DNA of 64,000 nucleotides from Anaerolineaceae bacterium (GTDB lineage: Bacteria > Chloroflexota > Anaerolineae > Aggregatilineales > Phototrophicaceae): positions 124,001 through 188,000 of the forward strand of contig JACKCH010000013.1 in the NCBI GenBank assembly GCA_020634115.1, given 5' to 3'. The position numbers were made by a program, and so were the translations under genes. The notes beneath the pieces were generated by a model. The model was not told the origin of the DNA. It made no database searches and was given only the letters and a program-made list of their open reading frames with translations. Each line of letters opens with the position of its first letter. Within the stretch, counting starts at the first letter, position 1. Positions 9,194 to 18,825 of this stretch are shown one piece after another.

Positions 9194-9925
9194 ATGGTGA
9201 TGAGTCAGGATTCTTTTCCCCCCGCAGTTATTGAAGCCTTAGGCTATTATGTTTATCTGTTGCGTGATCCCGATACAGATGAAGTTTTCTACGTTGGCAA
9301 AGGGATAGGCAACCGTATCTTTGCGCACATTCAAGATTCTCTCAGCGATAAAACAGATAATCTTAAGCTAGACCGAATTCGCTCAATTTATAACCAGGGC
9401 AAACAGGTCAAGCATACCATCCATCGGCATGGCCTGACTGAAAAAGAAGCTTTTGAGGTTGAGGCTGCTTTGATAGATTTTGTTGGACTGGCCGATCTAA
9501 CAAACAAGGTAAGTGGACATCACTCGCATGATCGCGGCCCCATGACGATCCCTGATGTGATAGCATCATACGATGCACGGGAAATTGAAATCAAAGAGCC
9601 TTCCATAATCATAGTCATCAACCAGCTTTATCAACGCGGAATGTCGCAAGATGAGTTATTCAGGGTAACATCAGGCAATTGGGTGATCGGTAAGAGGCGA
9701 GAGAAGGCCCAATATGCCTTTGCGGTAGCAAATAGTCTTGTTCGGCAGGTGTATCGCATTGAAAATTGGTATCTGGTCACAGATAGTCATGCTAAGCCCA
9801 GAGAACGCTGGCGCTTCGAGGGTCACATCGCAGAAGAAGAAAAGTTGCAGAGTTATGTGAATGGCAGTATCAGGCGTTATATCACACAGGGTGCCCAGAA
9901 CCCCATCAAGTATGTGAATTGCTGA
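9194..9925 (+). CDS. GIY-YIG domain nuclease-like protein
   Basis: The 243-residue protein opens with YYVYLLRDPDTDEVFYVGKG (residues 17-36), a GIY-YIG domain of the LEM-3-like type in which the motif reads YVYLL...FYVGKGIGNRIFAH. Glu in EKEAFEVEAALIDF may serve as the metal-binding residue. The C-terminal part (about 110-243) is unassigned. AAGGAG sits about 10 bp before ATG 9194. It is the only plus-strand gene inside the plasmid-type block and its AT content is clearly higher than its neighbours, so it may be a later insertion. Homologues are found with phages and defence loci; its role here is unknown. Confidence 0.8.
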   Translation: MVMSQDSFPPAVIEALGYYVYLLRDPDTDEVFYVGKGIGNRIFAHIQDSLSDKTDNLKLDRIRSIYNQGKQVKHTIHRHGLTEKEAFEVEAALIDFVGLADLTNKVSGHHSHDRGPMTIPDVIASYDAREIEIKEPSIIIVINQLYQRGMSQDELFRVTSGNWVIGKRREKAQYAFAVANSLVRQVYRIENWYLVTDSHAKPRERWRFEGHIAEEEKLQSYVNGSIRRYITQGAQNPIKYVNC

Positions 9926-9939
9926 GACCTTGTGGATAA

Positions 9940-10848
9940 TCATGCAAAGAATCCACCATAATCTGCGCCGCGAATCCCCAGCACAGCACACATATCCTTT
10001 AACAGGATTGACCCACAGCGGAAACAGTGGCCGTAACCGGTGTGGGTGTTGAAACCGAACGAAGGATGCGCGTCATCGTTGTGATGGTGTGCCGGGTAGA
10101 GGCACGGGCCGCTCAGCCAGTCGCCCTGCCGTGCGTAGCCCCTGTCCAACAGCCGCCCGGTCACCGCGTCCAGCAGTATTGGATTAAGTCTGCCGTCTGA
10201 CGCTCGAACTACCGTCTTACGCGGTGTTTGAGCGACTTGTGGCGTTGTCTGACGCGGCAGCAGGTGGTCGAACGCCTGCACCGGGTAATGTGTGTCGTGC
10301 AGTTCAACAATCCGGCAGCGGGCGTTGCCACGCCAGGGCTTGGTGTTCCGACTACCTGCCAGTCTCAGGCTCTGTGCCACGCTAAAGCGGTCGCCACCGG
10401 CAGCCCGCCCCAAGCCCCGTAGCAGACGCCTAGCCCGCCCCAGGTCAGCCAGCGGTGCATCCAGCCACCAGTAGGCATGAAACCCGCCGCCGGTGAAGGT
10501 GATACACGATGGCGTCGGACGCAGAATTCGCAGCTTTGCCAGAGTATCCGGTGACGGGTCGTCCACATCCACGAACAACGCGGGCAGCGCCACGATGTCA
10601 GCCTCGCCGCCGCGTTTCCAGCGGGTCAATCCCGGCTTGCGCAATCCCACTGCGACGAACGCGCCCCAGTCCTGCCGGTTAGCGGCAAGCAGAGCATCCA
10701 GCGCGTCCGCCAATAAAGCGGGTTGATGCAGCGGGATGTGGCGCGAGGGTGTCGGGTGTTTCCCGTCAGGGTGGATGGCCGTCAGCGTCAGACAGGCGGT
10801 ATCCGTGTAAGACGCGCTGCGGGCAAGGAGGGCATCGAGGAAGGTCAG
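9940..10848 (-). CDS. Small primase, AEP/RepB-like with zinc-binding tail
   Basis: The core contains FVDVDDP (metal-binding acidic pair) and TFTGGGFHAYWWLDAPL, the arrangement of archaeo-eukaryotic-type or RepB-like plasmid primases, and a later segment SLRLAGSRNTKPWRG typical of the same family. The C-terminus has a CHC2-like zinc pattern (CLYPAHHH ... CFRCGS). No ATG is available near the expected start: the frame opens far upstream, and the best coupling point is a CTG overlapping the TGA of the helicase fusion at 10845-10848, so the start is uncertain. It probably makes primers for element replication. Confidence 0.7.
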   Translation of the reverse strand: MTFLDALLARSASYTDTACLTLTAIHPDGKHPTPSRHIPLHQPALLADALDALLAANRQDWGAFVAVGLRKPGLTRWKRGGEADIVALPALFVDVDDPSPDTLAKLRILRPTPSCITFTGGGFHAYWWLDAPLADLGRARRLLRGLGRAAGGDRFSVAQSLRLAGSRNTKPWRGNARCRIVELHDTHYPVQAFDHLLPRQTTPQVAQTPRKTVVRASDGRLNPILLDAVTGRLLDRGYARQGDWLSGPCLYPAHHHNDDAHPSFGFNTHTGYGHCFRCGSILLKDMCAVLGIRGADYGGFFA

Positions 10849-13800
10849 AGCAGCGCCAACTGCACCGTCTCGGCCTCGTGCGGGACGCGGGACGGGATGA
10901 AAGGGCGCGTGACCGCCGTCTCCGGTGTCAGACGCGGTTTGGTGGGACGCGACGCCGGGATTTCCAGTAGTTCGGCCACCGGCAGCAGCGCCGCCCGCGC
11001 CAACCGGACGACCTCGGCGGCGACTTCCTCCTCGCAGCCGGTGAAGACAAAGCGATGCTCTTTCAACCAGCCGCGCACCCAACGGATCAGCGTTTCCGCG
11101 TGGACGGGATAGCGCTCGAAGTCTGGGTCGCACAGCCCGACGACGGTATACGTCCCCTTATCATCCGGCACCCCATCCTGGAGCGCCGCCAGCAGCCTGG
11201 CTTGTAAGCGCTCCCGTTTGCTTTCGTCGTGGACGAGATGCACCGTGTCGAAGTAACGTCCCACCTCACGCACCAGCCGCGCCGTGTCAGACGATACCAC
11301 CGCAGGGGTGGGAATGGACGTCAGACGCGGGGCAGTCGGTTCGACAATCACACCGCCCAGTTCGATGGCCGTCTGCACCACCGGATCGGGATGGATTTCA
11401 GCCTCCGCTTCGGCAGCAACAGCGACGTTCCAGTAAGCGGCGTCCTCGGCGTCAATCTCGCTTCCGCCAGCGCCCGCTTTGAACAGTTCGGACGGGTCGA
11501 GCAGCGCCTCGTCCTTGGCAATGGCGTCCAGCAGCGCCTCCTCAAAGCCCGACTCGCCCTCGGTGAGGGCGTCCAGCCCGGTCAGGCCGATGTCACCGGT
11601 CAGCAGTTTGGCCGCCCGCTGCTTGCGGCTCATGAGCTGCACCGCCGTATGCTCCATCGTCCCCTCGGCGAAGAGATACACCGTCTTACAGCCGCCGTGC
11701 GTCTGGTTGAGGCGGTACGCCCGCGCCGCCGCCTGCATCATCGTGCCGAGGTTGAACGTGATTTCGTGGAAGATCAGCGTCGGGAAGTGGATGAGGTCGA
11801 GCCCCGTTTTGACCAGCTCCGGGTTGCAGACAACGACATTGACCCCGGCGGCGATCTGCGTGGCTATGACCTGCTCGCGCCGTTCGGCCTCAACGGTGTT
11901 TCGGAGGACGTAGGGCACCGCTCCGGGAACGTGCTTGCGGATCAATCTCTCAATGCGCGGTTGGATGTCGCGGGTCGAAGTCTGGCGCAGATACACCACG
12001 CAGGGACGCCCAGCGGCCAGTTCATCGGTCAGGAGATCAAGCAGCGCCAGCTCCTTGGCGTAGATACGCTCCTCGCCGTAAGACGGGATGCGCGTCACCA
12101 CATGCGCCTGCTTCTCACCGGTGATCGGGTGCTTGATATGGTGGATGACTTCTGTCGGGCGGAAAGGTGTGTTGATCCAGCCCATCGCCCACTGCAAATA
12201 CGCACCCCGGAAGGTCGTATCTCCCTCCCAACGCCGCTGGATGAGGTAATCCTTCAACTGCTGGCGGGTGCGGTCATACTGGTCGTAGGTATCGGCATCC
12301 ATTTCGACCGGCAGCGCAACCTCCTGGTAGTCGGGCAGGGCTTTGCCCAGATCGGCCAACGAAAAGAAAATCGCATGGTCGAGGACTTCCGCCACCAGCA
12401 GAGGCGAGATACCCGGCGCCTCCTCATAAGGCCGCTCATACGTGGATGTGCCGGTGTAGGCGCCCGTGTCCCGGTCATACGTCGGACGTTCTTCGACGAC
12501 CTGCTCCCGGACACCCATGTCACTGACCCAACTCGATTCGGCCCGCCCACGCTGCCTGCCGTTGGCTTCCAGCACCGTCTGGAAACGGGCTGCCCCGCGC
12601 TCTTTGCGGCTCAGCCGATCCGCCCCACCCCAGGGATACCGCGCTCGGACGCGCGGGTTGAGGTGATACTCGATGTTGAAGAGCGACGACGCTTTGCCGT
12701 TGAAGGGCGTGCCGGTCAGCGCCAATGCCTTCTGGGCGATGCCGGCTAATCTGCCGAAACTCTCGCCATTGCCGGTGTCGCCGTTGGCGGCTTCGTGCAC
12801 CTCATCCCAGATCAGGAGGTACACCCGATCCGGGTACTGGCGCCGGATGTATTCGTCCATCCGGTAGCGCGGGTTCTTCGGGGGATACTTGCGACCGGTC
12901 TGCGGACGCGAGCCTTTGTCTCGCGCTTCCTGCCACAGCGGGGATTGGCACACGCTGCACATGCGTTTGCCGGACTTCAGCCAGTGCTCCGACGCCGGGA
13001 CGCTGATGCCCTTGCGCTCCTGCATCACCGTTGAGCCACAGTGCGGGCATTTCGGCACACGCTCGCGGGCGATGCGTTGGCTTGCCTCATACCCATCGGG
13101 TGTTGGCTCGCCATGTCGCCACAAGACGACGTATTCGTTCCGCCAGATGACCGCCGGTTCCCGCGCTGCCCCCAGCTTGGTCAGGTCACGCTTGATGAGG
13201 CCGATCTTGGGGAAGCCTGCGCCCAGTTTTGCCGCCCGGTCAAAGAATCGTTTCGCCTGCTCGTGTCTATCCAGACGCTCGACCAGCATGTTCGGATAGA
13301 TGCTGAGCAGTTCGCGCTTCCACTTCTCGATCAGGTGCGGCGGACACACCACCAGGATCACCTGGTCGTCGCGCATTTTCCCCGCCAATGTCTTGACTGC
13401 GCCGGATGCAACAGCGATGGCGGCGGCTCCGCCCATGACCGTCTTACCGGTGCCCATTTGACCGACCAGTAGGATGCTGTCACGGGTCTCAAAACCGCGT
13501 GTGATGGCGGCGATTACATGCTGCTGCGCGGTGTACAATCGGTGTTTCCCCAGCAGCCGGATGCGGTCGAGCCAGCGCCCGATCCCGTTCATATCGAAGC
13601 GGTAGGCGGGCTGAAACTTGTGATTGAGGTAGGTCGCCAACGCCTTCTTGTTGGCCGTGATGAAGTTCAGGAGCGCCTCGTCGCCTTCCATCTCGACCAG
13701 CGTGCCGTCGCCCGCGAGCAGGGTGAGCGTCGTCGCCGGTTTCAGCCGGATCGTCGTCTTCTTGATCTGGCGTTCAGGATCATTCGGATCGCTTTCGACA

Positions 13801-14732
13801 TCCACGCGGGCGATCTGCTCGACCGGCTGCGTCTTGCCGCGAATGGCGACCGTGCCGTACTCATCCGTCTGGATAACCGCGCCATCGGCCACACCCGCCG
13901 CCAGCACCAGCGCCAGGTGACCGGGACGCGGCGCGACCACCGGTTCGATCTGTGCCGGTGGTGGAGGTACATCCAGCAGCGCCTGGAAGCCATGCGACTT
14001 CCACGCCCCCTGCTCTTCGATGAGTTTCAGTCCCTGCGCCTCGTCAATCACATCCGGCGCGAACACGAAACGATTGAGGGTCTTCGGCGCGGGCAGCTTG
14101 TAAACCGGCTCCGGCTGCACCTCCAGCGGTTGCGGGTTGGCTTTCTGCGCCAGGATGTGCGCGTAAAGCGCTTCCGGGTCGGGCTGCACGCCCTTGACCG
14201 CCGCGACGACGATCTGGTCGTACTCCCCCAGGTGCTTGCCCGGCAGCGCCCACACATCCACCCGCGTGCTATATTTCGCCAAAAATGCGATGGAATCTTC
14301 CGTGAGATGCTGCCGGTAGATCGCCCACAGCACCAGCCCGCCGTCCTGGATCCACTTCCAGGCGTGACGCAGGTAGCGGAACTCAACGCGCTTGCTGCCG
14401 GACGCCGCCGCGTCGTGGTCGTAAGGCGGATTAAACCAACCCAGCGCGAAGGCGTTGCTGCTGGCGACGAGGCGCTCGACATCGCAGCGGACGGCCTGTT
14501 TGGGGCCGAAACGGGTCAGGCACTGCGCGGCGCGGTCGCCGTCGAGTTCGTTGGCGTAGGACGTCATGTTCCAGGCCTGCGCGGCGGCTTCCAGGAACGC
14601 GCCTTCCCCGGCGAAGGGGTCGAGCAGGCGGTGAGCGGGTGTCGCGGGTGCTACTAACGAAAGAAGCGCCGGGTAGTGGCGCTCCTCGATGGGCAGGTAG
14701 CCCATGATGGCTTTCGATTCGGTGCGGGCCAT
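10845..14732 (-). CDS. Methyltransferase-SNF2 helicase fusion (DUF6094-like)
   Basis: At 1295 residues this is the largest gene in the window. The N-terminal domain (about 1-200) is an adenine-methyltransferase-like fold with motif I LLDPFAGEGAF and motif IV NPPY. A second half is an SNF2-like helicase: Walker A LLVGQMGTGKTVMGG (about 435), VCPPHLIEKWKREL, a zinc ribbon (CPHCGST ... CSVCQSP), the DEAH-type box LIWDEVHEA, LTGTPFNGKA, and a C-terminal RecA lobe (VVVCNPELVKTGLDL, then AAARAYRLNQ). The start is ATG 14732. Such fusions are found on large plasmids and integrative elements. It could modify or remodel element DNA, or act as an anti-restriction or defence factor; the substrate is unknown. 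Confidence 0.85.
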   Translation of the reverse strand: MARTESKAIMGYLPIEERHYPALLSLVAPATPAHRLLDPFAGEGAFLEAAAQAWNMTSYANELDGDRAAQCLTRFGPKQAVRCDVERLVASSNAFALGWFNPPYDHDAAASGSKRVEFRYLRHAWKWIQDGGLVLWAIYRQHLTEDSIAFLAKYSTRVDVWALPGKHLGEYDQIVVAAVKGVQPDPEALYAHILAQKANPQPLEVQPEPVYKLPAPKTLNRFVFAPDVIDEAQGLKLIEEQGAWKSHGFQALLDVPPPPAQIEPVVAPRPGHLALVLAAGVADGAVIQTDEYGTVAIRGKTQPVEQIARVDVESDPNDPERQIKKTTIRLKPATTLTLLAGDGTLVEMEGDEALLNFITANKKALATYLNHKFQPAYRFDMNGIGRWLDRIRLLGKHRLYTAQQHVIAAITRGFETRDSILLVGQMGTGKTVMGGAAAIAVASGAVKTLAGKMRDDQVILVVCPPHLIEKWKRELLSIYPNMLVERLDRHEQAKRFFDRAAKLGAGFPKIGLIKRDLTKLGAAREPAVIWRNEYVVLWRHGEPTPDGYEASQRIARERVPKCPHCGSTVMQERKGISVPASEHWLKSGKRMCSVCQSPLWQEARDKGSRPQTGRKYPPKNPRYRMDEYIRRQYPDRVYLLIWDEVHEAANGDTGNGESFGRLAGIAQKALALTGTPFNGKASSLFNIEYHLNPRVRARYPWGGADRLSRKERGAARFQTVLEANGRQRGRAESSWVSDMGVREQVVEERPTYDRDTGAYTGTSTYERPYEEAPGISPLLVAEVLDHAIFFSLADLGKALPDYQEVALPVEMDADTYDQYDRTRQQLKDYLIQRRWEGDTTFRGAYLQWAMGWINTPFRPTEVIHHIKHPITGEKQAHVVTRIPSYGEERIYAKELALLDLLTDELAAGRPCVVYLRQTSTRDIQPRIERLIRKHVPGAVPYVLRNTVEAERREQVIATQIAAGVNVVVCNPELVKTGLDLIHFPTLIFHEITFNLGTMMQAAARAYRLNQTHGGCKTVYLFAEGTMEHTAVQLMSRKQRAAKLLTGDIGLTGLDALTEGESGFEEALLDAIAKDEALLDPSELFKAGAGGSEIDAEDAAYWNVAVAAEAEAEIHPDPVVQTAIELGGVIVEPTAPRLTSIPTPAVVSSDTARLVREVGRYFDTVHLVHDESKRERLQARLLAALQDGVPDDKGTYTVVGLCDPDFERYPVHAETLIRWVRGWLKEHRFVFTGCEEEVAAEVVRLARAALLPVAELLEIPASRPTKPRLTPETAVTRPFIPSRVPHEAETVQLALL

Positions 14733-14782
14733 TATGGTAAACTCTCCATATACTGTGCTTTGAATTGAAAAAGGGAAACAGA

Positions 14783-15244
14783 ATGGCACGAGCGCCATTT
14801 CAGGTGGCTGCTTTCCCTGTACGTGTCCAGGGGAATCAGCAGCGTCAATATGCGGTTTTTCGGCGGCGTGTTGAAGGCTATTGGCAGGCTATTGCCGGTG
14901 GTGGTGAAGCCGATGAAACGCCATTGGAGGCGATTCAACGAGAAAGCTTTGAAGAAGCCGGTATCCCATTCAACAGTCCATGGATCGTCTTACAGACACA
15001 AGCGAGCGTGCCCATCACGCACTTTCAGGATCGCGCCCATTGGGATGACTCGGTTCTGGTCATACCCATCTATCACTTTGGCGTGATTGTCTCAACCGAT
15101 GAGATCAACCTGTCCAGTGAGCATGTTGAATATCAATGGGTGACCGAAGAGCGAGCGCAAACCATGCTGAAATGGGATAGTGACTGCACCGCACTCTGGG
15201 AACTGGAACAACTGCTACGGCTTCAGAGGATTGGATTAAGGTAA
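14783..15244 (+). CDS. NUDIX hydrolase
   Basis: The 153-residue protein has a complete Nudix box: GGGEADETPLEAIQRE followed by SFEEAGI (about residues 35-57), matching G-x5-E-x7-RE-x2-EE-x-G. The family hydrolyses nucleoside diphosphates linked to another group; the N-terminus (QVAAFPVRVQGNQQRQYAVFRR) resembles dATP/NTP pyrophosphohydrolase-type members. The start is ATG 14783 behind AAAAAGGGAAACAG. It is divergent from the helicase fusion, and its stop abuts the stop of the next minus-strand gene. The specific substrate cannot be told. Confidence 0.85.
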   Translation: MARAPFQVAAFPVRVQGNQQRQYAVFRRRVEGYWQAIAGGGEADETPLEAIQRESFEEAGIPFNSPWIVLQTQASVPITHFQDRAHWDDSVLVIPIYHFGVIVSTDEINLSSEHVEYQWVTEERAQTMLKWDSDCTALWELEQLLRLQRIGLR

Positions 15245-17035
15245 CTATGCCATCGTAGACAGCTGAATAATGCCCTCCGCCAATCCTCCCGTAATCAGCC
15301 GTGTCCAGGCGTCGGCATCGAGCGTGAGCGTCCACAGCTTCACGTCGCCGCCCGTCCGTGTCGGACGCAGCAGCATGGCCGCCTGTCCCGCCTGCCAGAG
15401 ATACCCCGTCCAGTCCGGGAATACCGGCACTTTGACCAGCTTCGTCACGTGCTGGCGGAGCTGTGCTGTCGCGTGCTCGTCGGACACATGAAAGATGAAC
15501 GTGGTGGACTGACCGCCGTAGTTGGGCTGTGTCACCAGCTCGTGGCACAGGATCAGCGAGGTGAATTTGGCTTCGGGGATGTTCTGCAGGAATGCGGCGT
15601 ACATCCCGGTGTTCCCCTCCCCCGCCGTGAGTTCGATCCCCGGCGCATCCCAGGGGACACAAGTCACGATGTCACCCTTCGCCAGTTTCGCCCGGATCGC
15701 CTCGACCGCCATACGCGGCCCGCCCATGTTGAGGTACACGCACACGCCCTCGTGCGTCGCCCAGCCGTAACACCACACATTCCCGGTGATGCTGCCGGTC
15801 AATTCGCCGCAGGCCGCCTGCGGGATGTGTGCCAGCCCGCGTTTGCCGTTGGTTATTGGGTTGGGCTGTAAGACGGGCAGCGATTCGGCTTTCGTCTGCC
15901 GCACAGCGGCGATCACGGCGTCGGCTTCGGACACATCCAACACGGGTTTGATGACGCGGATACTTGGCGCGTCGTCCGGCTCATCCGGCGTCAGTGTTTC
16001 GACTGCTTCCGGCTGATGTCCGCCCGCAATCAGTGATTGCTTGATCGTGCTGTCCGACGCCAGTTCGACGCCCGGCGGGGCGATCCGGCCATGGGTGATG
16101 CGGATACCAGGGAGCGGCTCCAGCGGTGTCAGTTCCCGCTCGAAATACCAACCGGTGCCGATCCCCGCGAAGTCCACGTCATAGCTCCAGCCATGCGTCG
16201 CGTTACGGTTGTACAGCCGGGTAATCGTCCCCTGCGCCCCGGTCGGGATGGCCTGGCCGTCCGGCGTTTCCAGGTCATGCTGGGCATACACCGTCTCGCC
16301 CAGAGCGTACAGGCGCGGCGGTTCGGCTGTGGGTGTATCCTTTACCGGAACACCCAGGATGGCGGAGGCCTCTTCGACCGAACAGGGATCATCATCCGGC
16401 GCAGGTTGTTCATCCACCAGCCGCTGCACGGCGTCCGGCAAGGACTGCCCGATGTAATACCAGGCTTTCTGGCGCTGGCTCCAACGGCAGCCGCAGCGTT
16501 TGAGCATTTCACGGTGTGGGTAAGTATCGCCCCGCAGCCACCACCAGGGCGTATCGCGCTCGCTCCGCTGGCTCTTCTCGATGGTGATTCCCGCCACCGC
16601 TGCTTCGGCTTCGCCGGTGGACGCGGCCACAATCCGCAGTCCAGTCGGGTTGAAATTCGGACCGAATCGCCCTACGAGCGGGGTGTATTCCGGCTGCCGC
16701 AGGTGCGGGAATTCCTGCCATACGCCGTCCAGCCAGCGGTAGACCGCCGGACGGTGGGATTGGATGGTGATGGCTTCGGCGCGGGTGAGTTCATCGTCGC
16801 TCACCTTGAGCAGCAGATAGCCGTGCCGGATGGTAACTTCGGCGTCCACCTGGATGTAGTGGTACGAGGCGTGTTTGGACGATACATTCCGCGCCCGCTC
16901 GCCGTAGAGTGCCAGCAGCACCGCGCTGGCCGCGCTCGAATAGCCGATCTTATACGCGCTAACCATCTGCCCGGTATGCGGGTTCTTCACGCGGTGCGAA
17001 CCGTAAGTGTCAATAGCGATGAGGTGTGCGTTCAT
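15245..17035 (-). CDS. Large hypothetical protein of plasmid block
   Basis: A 596-residue protein that I do not recognise as a whole. The N-terminus (KIGYSSAASAVLLALYG, then YHYIQVDAEVTI) looks like a compact alpha/beta domain. Around residues 170-205 the stretch GDTYPHREMLKRCGCRWSQR followed by KAWYYIG resembles the short domains that match L-x-x-x-G-x-R-W/F ... W-x-(F/Y) in plasmid and phage proteins (DUF5710-like). The C-terminal part is beta-rich. The start ATG overlaps the stop of the upstream SLOG-like gene by ATGA, so the two are co-translated. Confidence 0.7.
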   Translation of the reverse strand: MNAHLIAIDTYGSHRVKNPHTGQMVSAYKIGYSSAASAVLLALYGERARNVSSKHASYHYIQVDAEVTIRHGYLLLKVSDDELTRAEAITIQSHRPAVYRWLDGVWQEFPHLRQPEYTPLVGRFGPNFNPTGLRIVAASTGEAEAAVAGITIEKSQRSERDTPWWWLRGDTYPHREMLKRCGCRWSQRQKAWYYIGQSLPDAVQRLVDEQPAPDDDPCSVEEASAILGVPVKDTPTAEPPRLYALGETVYAQHDLETPDGQAIPTGAQGTITRLYNRNATHGWSYDVDFAGIGTGWYFERELTPLEPLPGIRITHGRIAPPGVELASDSTIKQSLIAGGHQPEAVETLTPDEPDDAPSIRVIKPVLDVSEADAVIAAVRQTKAESLPVLQPNPITNGKRGLAHIPQAACGELTGSITGNVWCYGWATHEGVCVYLNMGGPRMAVEAIRAKLAKGDIVTCVPWDAPGIELTAGEGNTGMYAAFLQNIPEAKFTSLILCHELVTQPNYGGQSTTFIFHVSDEHATAQLRQHVTKLVKVPVFPDWTGYLWQAGQAAMLLRPTRTGGDVKLWTLTLDADAWTRLITGGLAEGIIQLSTMA

Positions 17036-17481
17036 GCCTTCACCTCCGCGCCGAAGTTGATGAGATGCGCGTCTTTGCCGCGCCCGTGCATATAGTCGTA
17101 TCCCGCCTTCGTGCCGGGACTTGTCCCGTTCCAGATGAACAGCCCGACCTGTGCCGTATCAGCCAGCCAGCGGTCGCGGACGGTATAGCGGTTGAGCAGG
17201 TAGCCGCTCGCGCCCCGGTAGGTGTCGCGGTGCACCTTGACATAGCTCCCATGCCGGCAGCCGCTATTACGCGGAAAGTTCCCTGCCCCGGCCACGATCA
17301 CCGGCGTTTTCAGGCGGCGGCATTCGTTCACGACCGCCCGGTCTACCCCACGCGGGTTATCGCCAACGACGATGGTGTAGCCCCGTTCGTGCGCCCGTCG
17401 CACTGCCCGCCGGGCGTAGTCCAGCATCTGCGCCGTGGCTTCGCGTGACCCGGCGATGAATACATGTGTGATGGTTTGCAT
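17032..17481 (-). CDS. SLOG/DprA-like Rossmann protein
   Basis: The 149-residue protein begins MQTITHVFIAGSREATAQML and continues with GYTIVVGDNPRGVDRAVVNE, the nucleotide-binding pattern of the SLOG superfamily (DUF2493/YpsA/DprA-like): a G-S-R motif after strand 1 and a G-D-x-x-G-x-D motif after strand 2. The start ATG 17481 has a strong AGGAG 6-7 bp upstream. SLOG proteins bind nucleotides or nucleotide-derived ligands and occur on phages and plasmids. It leads a two-gene operon with the 596-residue hypothetical gene. Confidence 0.75.
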   Translation of the reverse strand: MQTITHVFIAGSREATAQMLDYARRAVRRAHERGYTIVVGDNPRGVDRAVVNECRRLKTPVIVAGAGNFPRNSGCRHGSYVKVHRDTYRGASGYLLNRYTVRDRWLADTAQVGLFIWNGTSPGTKAGYDYMHGRGKDAHLINFGAEVKA

Positions 17482-18263
17482 AGCACATCTCCTGTAAGGT
17501 GAAATGTAATGTGAGAAGGTAAAAAAAGAGCCGCACATCATGATCGGCTGACCATGACGTGCGGAAGTGTCAAACGTTGAATATCTGAACCGCCTATCGG
17601 TGCCGGGCGAGCGCAGTTGTGACCCTGCACTCATCGTTTGCATCACTCGCCTGGATGCGCCCCGGCTTCGCACGAACGAAGACCTCGAGACGTTGGCCGT
17701 TCCGGTCTGGCGCGGTTCACCACGCGCCAGCATCCACGACGGATGTAGCACCGCCCAATCGGGCTATCGGGGGCGGGGATGGCATCGCGGATCAGAGCGA
17801 CGAGCTGTAGGTGACCGTCGGAGCACAGAGGCTCCGGGAAAACTTACGACGTGCCCTTTCGAGCAAACGTGGCCTGGTTAACGAGCAACCGTCCCGTCGG
17901 TGATCCGTAATGCGTTTGTTAAGCTGACTTTCTGCACAGGTTTTACCACGCCGGGGCCGCCCACTGCTCACCCGAAGGGCGGCACGGGTTTGCCATGAGA
18001 GAAGCGGCGCCAGCCAGAGGCAAACCCGTAGCCGTACCCCCTTTACGGGGGTATGAGACAGTGGGGTGGCGTGGTACTGTGCAATCAGAAAGGCAGTGAA
18101 CGCCATGACGGGATCATGGGGCAGGCGCTCAGCCAGCCTCGCTGTGTGAGAGGGTGTGGAAGGTCGCCGGGGGATGTGACGACGGGTGCGTGATGCGTGT
18201 GATGAGATACGCCGCACTGGATTGACGAGGGGGAATACTTATACACAATTACATAAAAACAAC
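17482..18263. other. Intergenic region, no supported gene
   Basis: About 780 bp without a frame I can support. Open frames exist on both strands because the sequence is GC-rich, but none has a ribosome binding site with a plausible product. This may be decayed sequence like 2.8-5.4 kb. Confidence 0.4.
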
Positions 18264-18292
18264 ACTGCCCGACACACTGTGTGCCGGGCAGT
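18264..18292 (-). terminator. Terminator after LuxR-type gene
   Basis: On the minus strand a long stem (ACTGCCCGGCACAC / GTGTGTCGGGCAGT, one mismatch) is followed by GTTGTTTTT. It lies 37 bp past the stop of the LuxR-type gene. Confidence 0.75.
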
Positions 18293-18328
18293 CTGTTCAG
18301 GGGAATATCCCTCAGGTTGGTGGTAACT

Positions 18329-18604
18329 TCAGCGGGGGAAGTTATCCAGTTCAGGATACCGTTGGAAGAAGCCGGCAAAATACCGCACTGCGTGATACCG
18401 GTTCGGGCGGGTATCGCTGAGTGTATCCAGCACGGCCATCTGTTCGTAGATATTGGTCAGATGCCCGGCCACTACACTTTGGGCGATATACAGGCGTTCA
18501 CCGACTTCCTGGTTGCTCAGTCCCTCGCTGACGAGTTGCAGCACTTCCCGCTGGCGCGGCGTCAGCCCGACATAGAATTGCAGCATTCCACGATGATCTG
18601 TCAT
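18329..18604 (-). CDS. LuxR/GerE-type HTH protein
   Basis: The 91-residue protein is little more than a GerE helix-turn-helix: LTPRQREVLQLVSEGLSNQE (residues 14-33) followed by VGERLYIAQSVVAGHLTNIY. It has no receiver or ligand-binding domain. It is a monocistronic unit with its own terminator and lies divergent from the HTH gene at 18826. Its targets are unknown. Neighbouring position to CRISPR array 1 does not by itself show a link. Confidence 0.8.
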   Translation of the reverse strand: MTDHRGMLQFYVGLTPRQREVLQLVSEGLSNQEVGERLYIAQSVVAGHLTNIYEQMAVLDTLSDTRPNRYHAVRYFAGFFQRYPELDNFPR

Positions 18605-18825
18605 TTCATCTCTCCTGTATCGTCCTGCATTTTCAGTGTAGGACGCGGAGAGCCTGCGCTTTTAGGTATTCACCCCTAATCCTGCCCGGAACAGCCCCAA
18701 TCCCTACTGATAAGACCTGCAGATCATACGGACAAAACCCGAATCCCTTCGCTTCCGCCGGTTCGGAGCAATCGGGCATACTGAAGATGTAGGAAAAGTC
18801 GGGCGAACGGGAGCTAACGGCGGTG

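Noticed and set aside
11229..14657. Plus-strand frames of 506 and 379 codons opposite the methyltransferase-helicase gene
   Set aside because: Shadows of a gene with clear motifs on the other strand.
16037..17095. 352-codon plus-strand frame
   Set aside because: Antisense to the coupled SLOG and 596-residue genes; composition is that of a shadow.
17792..18217. 141-codon minus-strand frame
   Set aside because: Arg/Ser-rich translation typical of non-coding GC-rich DNA, no ribosome binding site.
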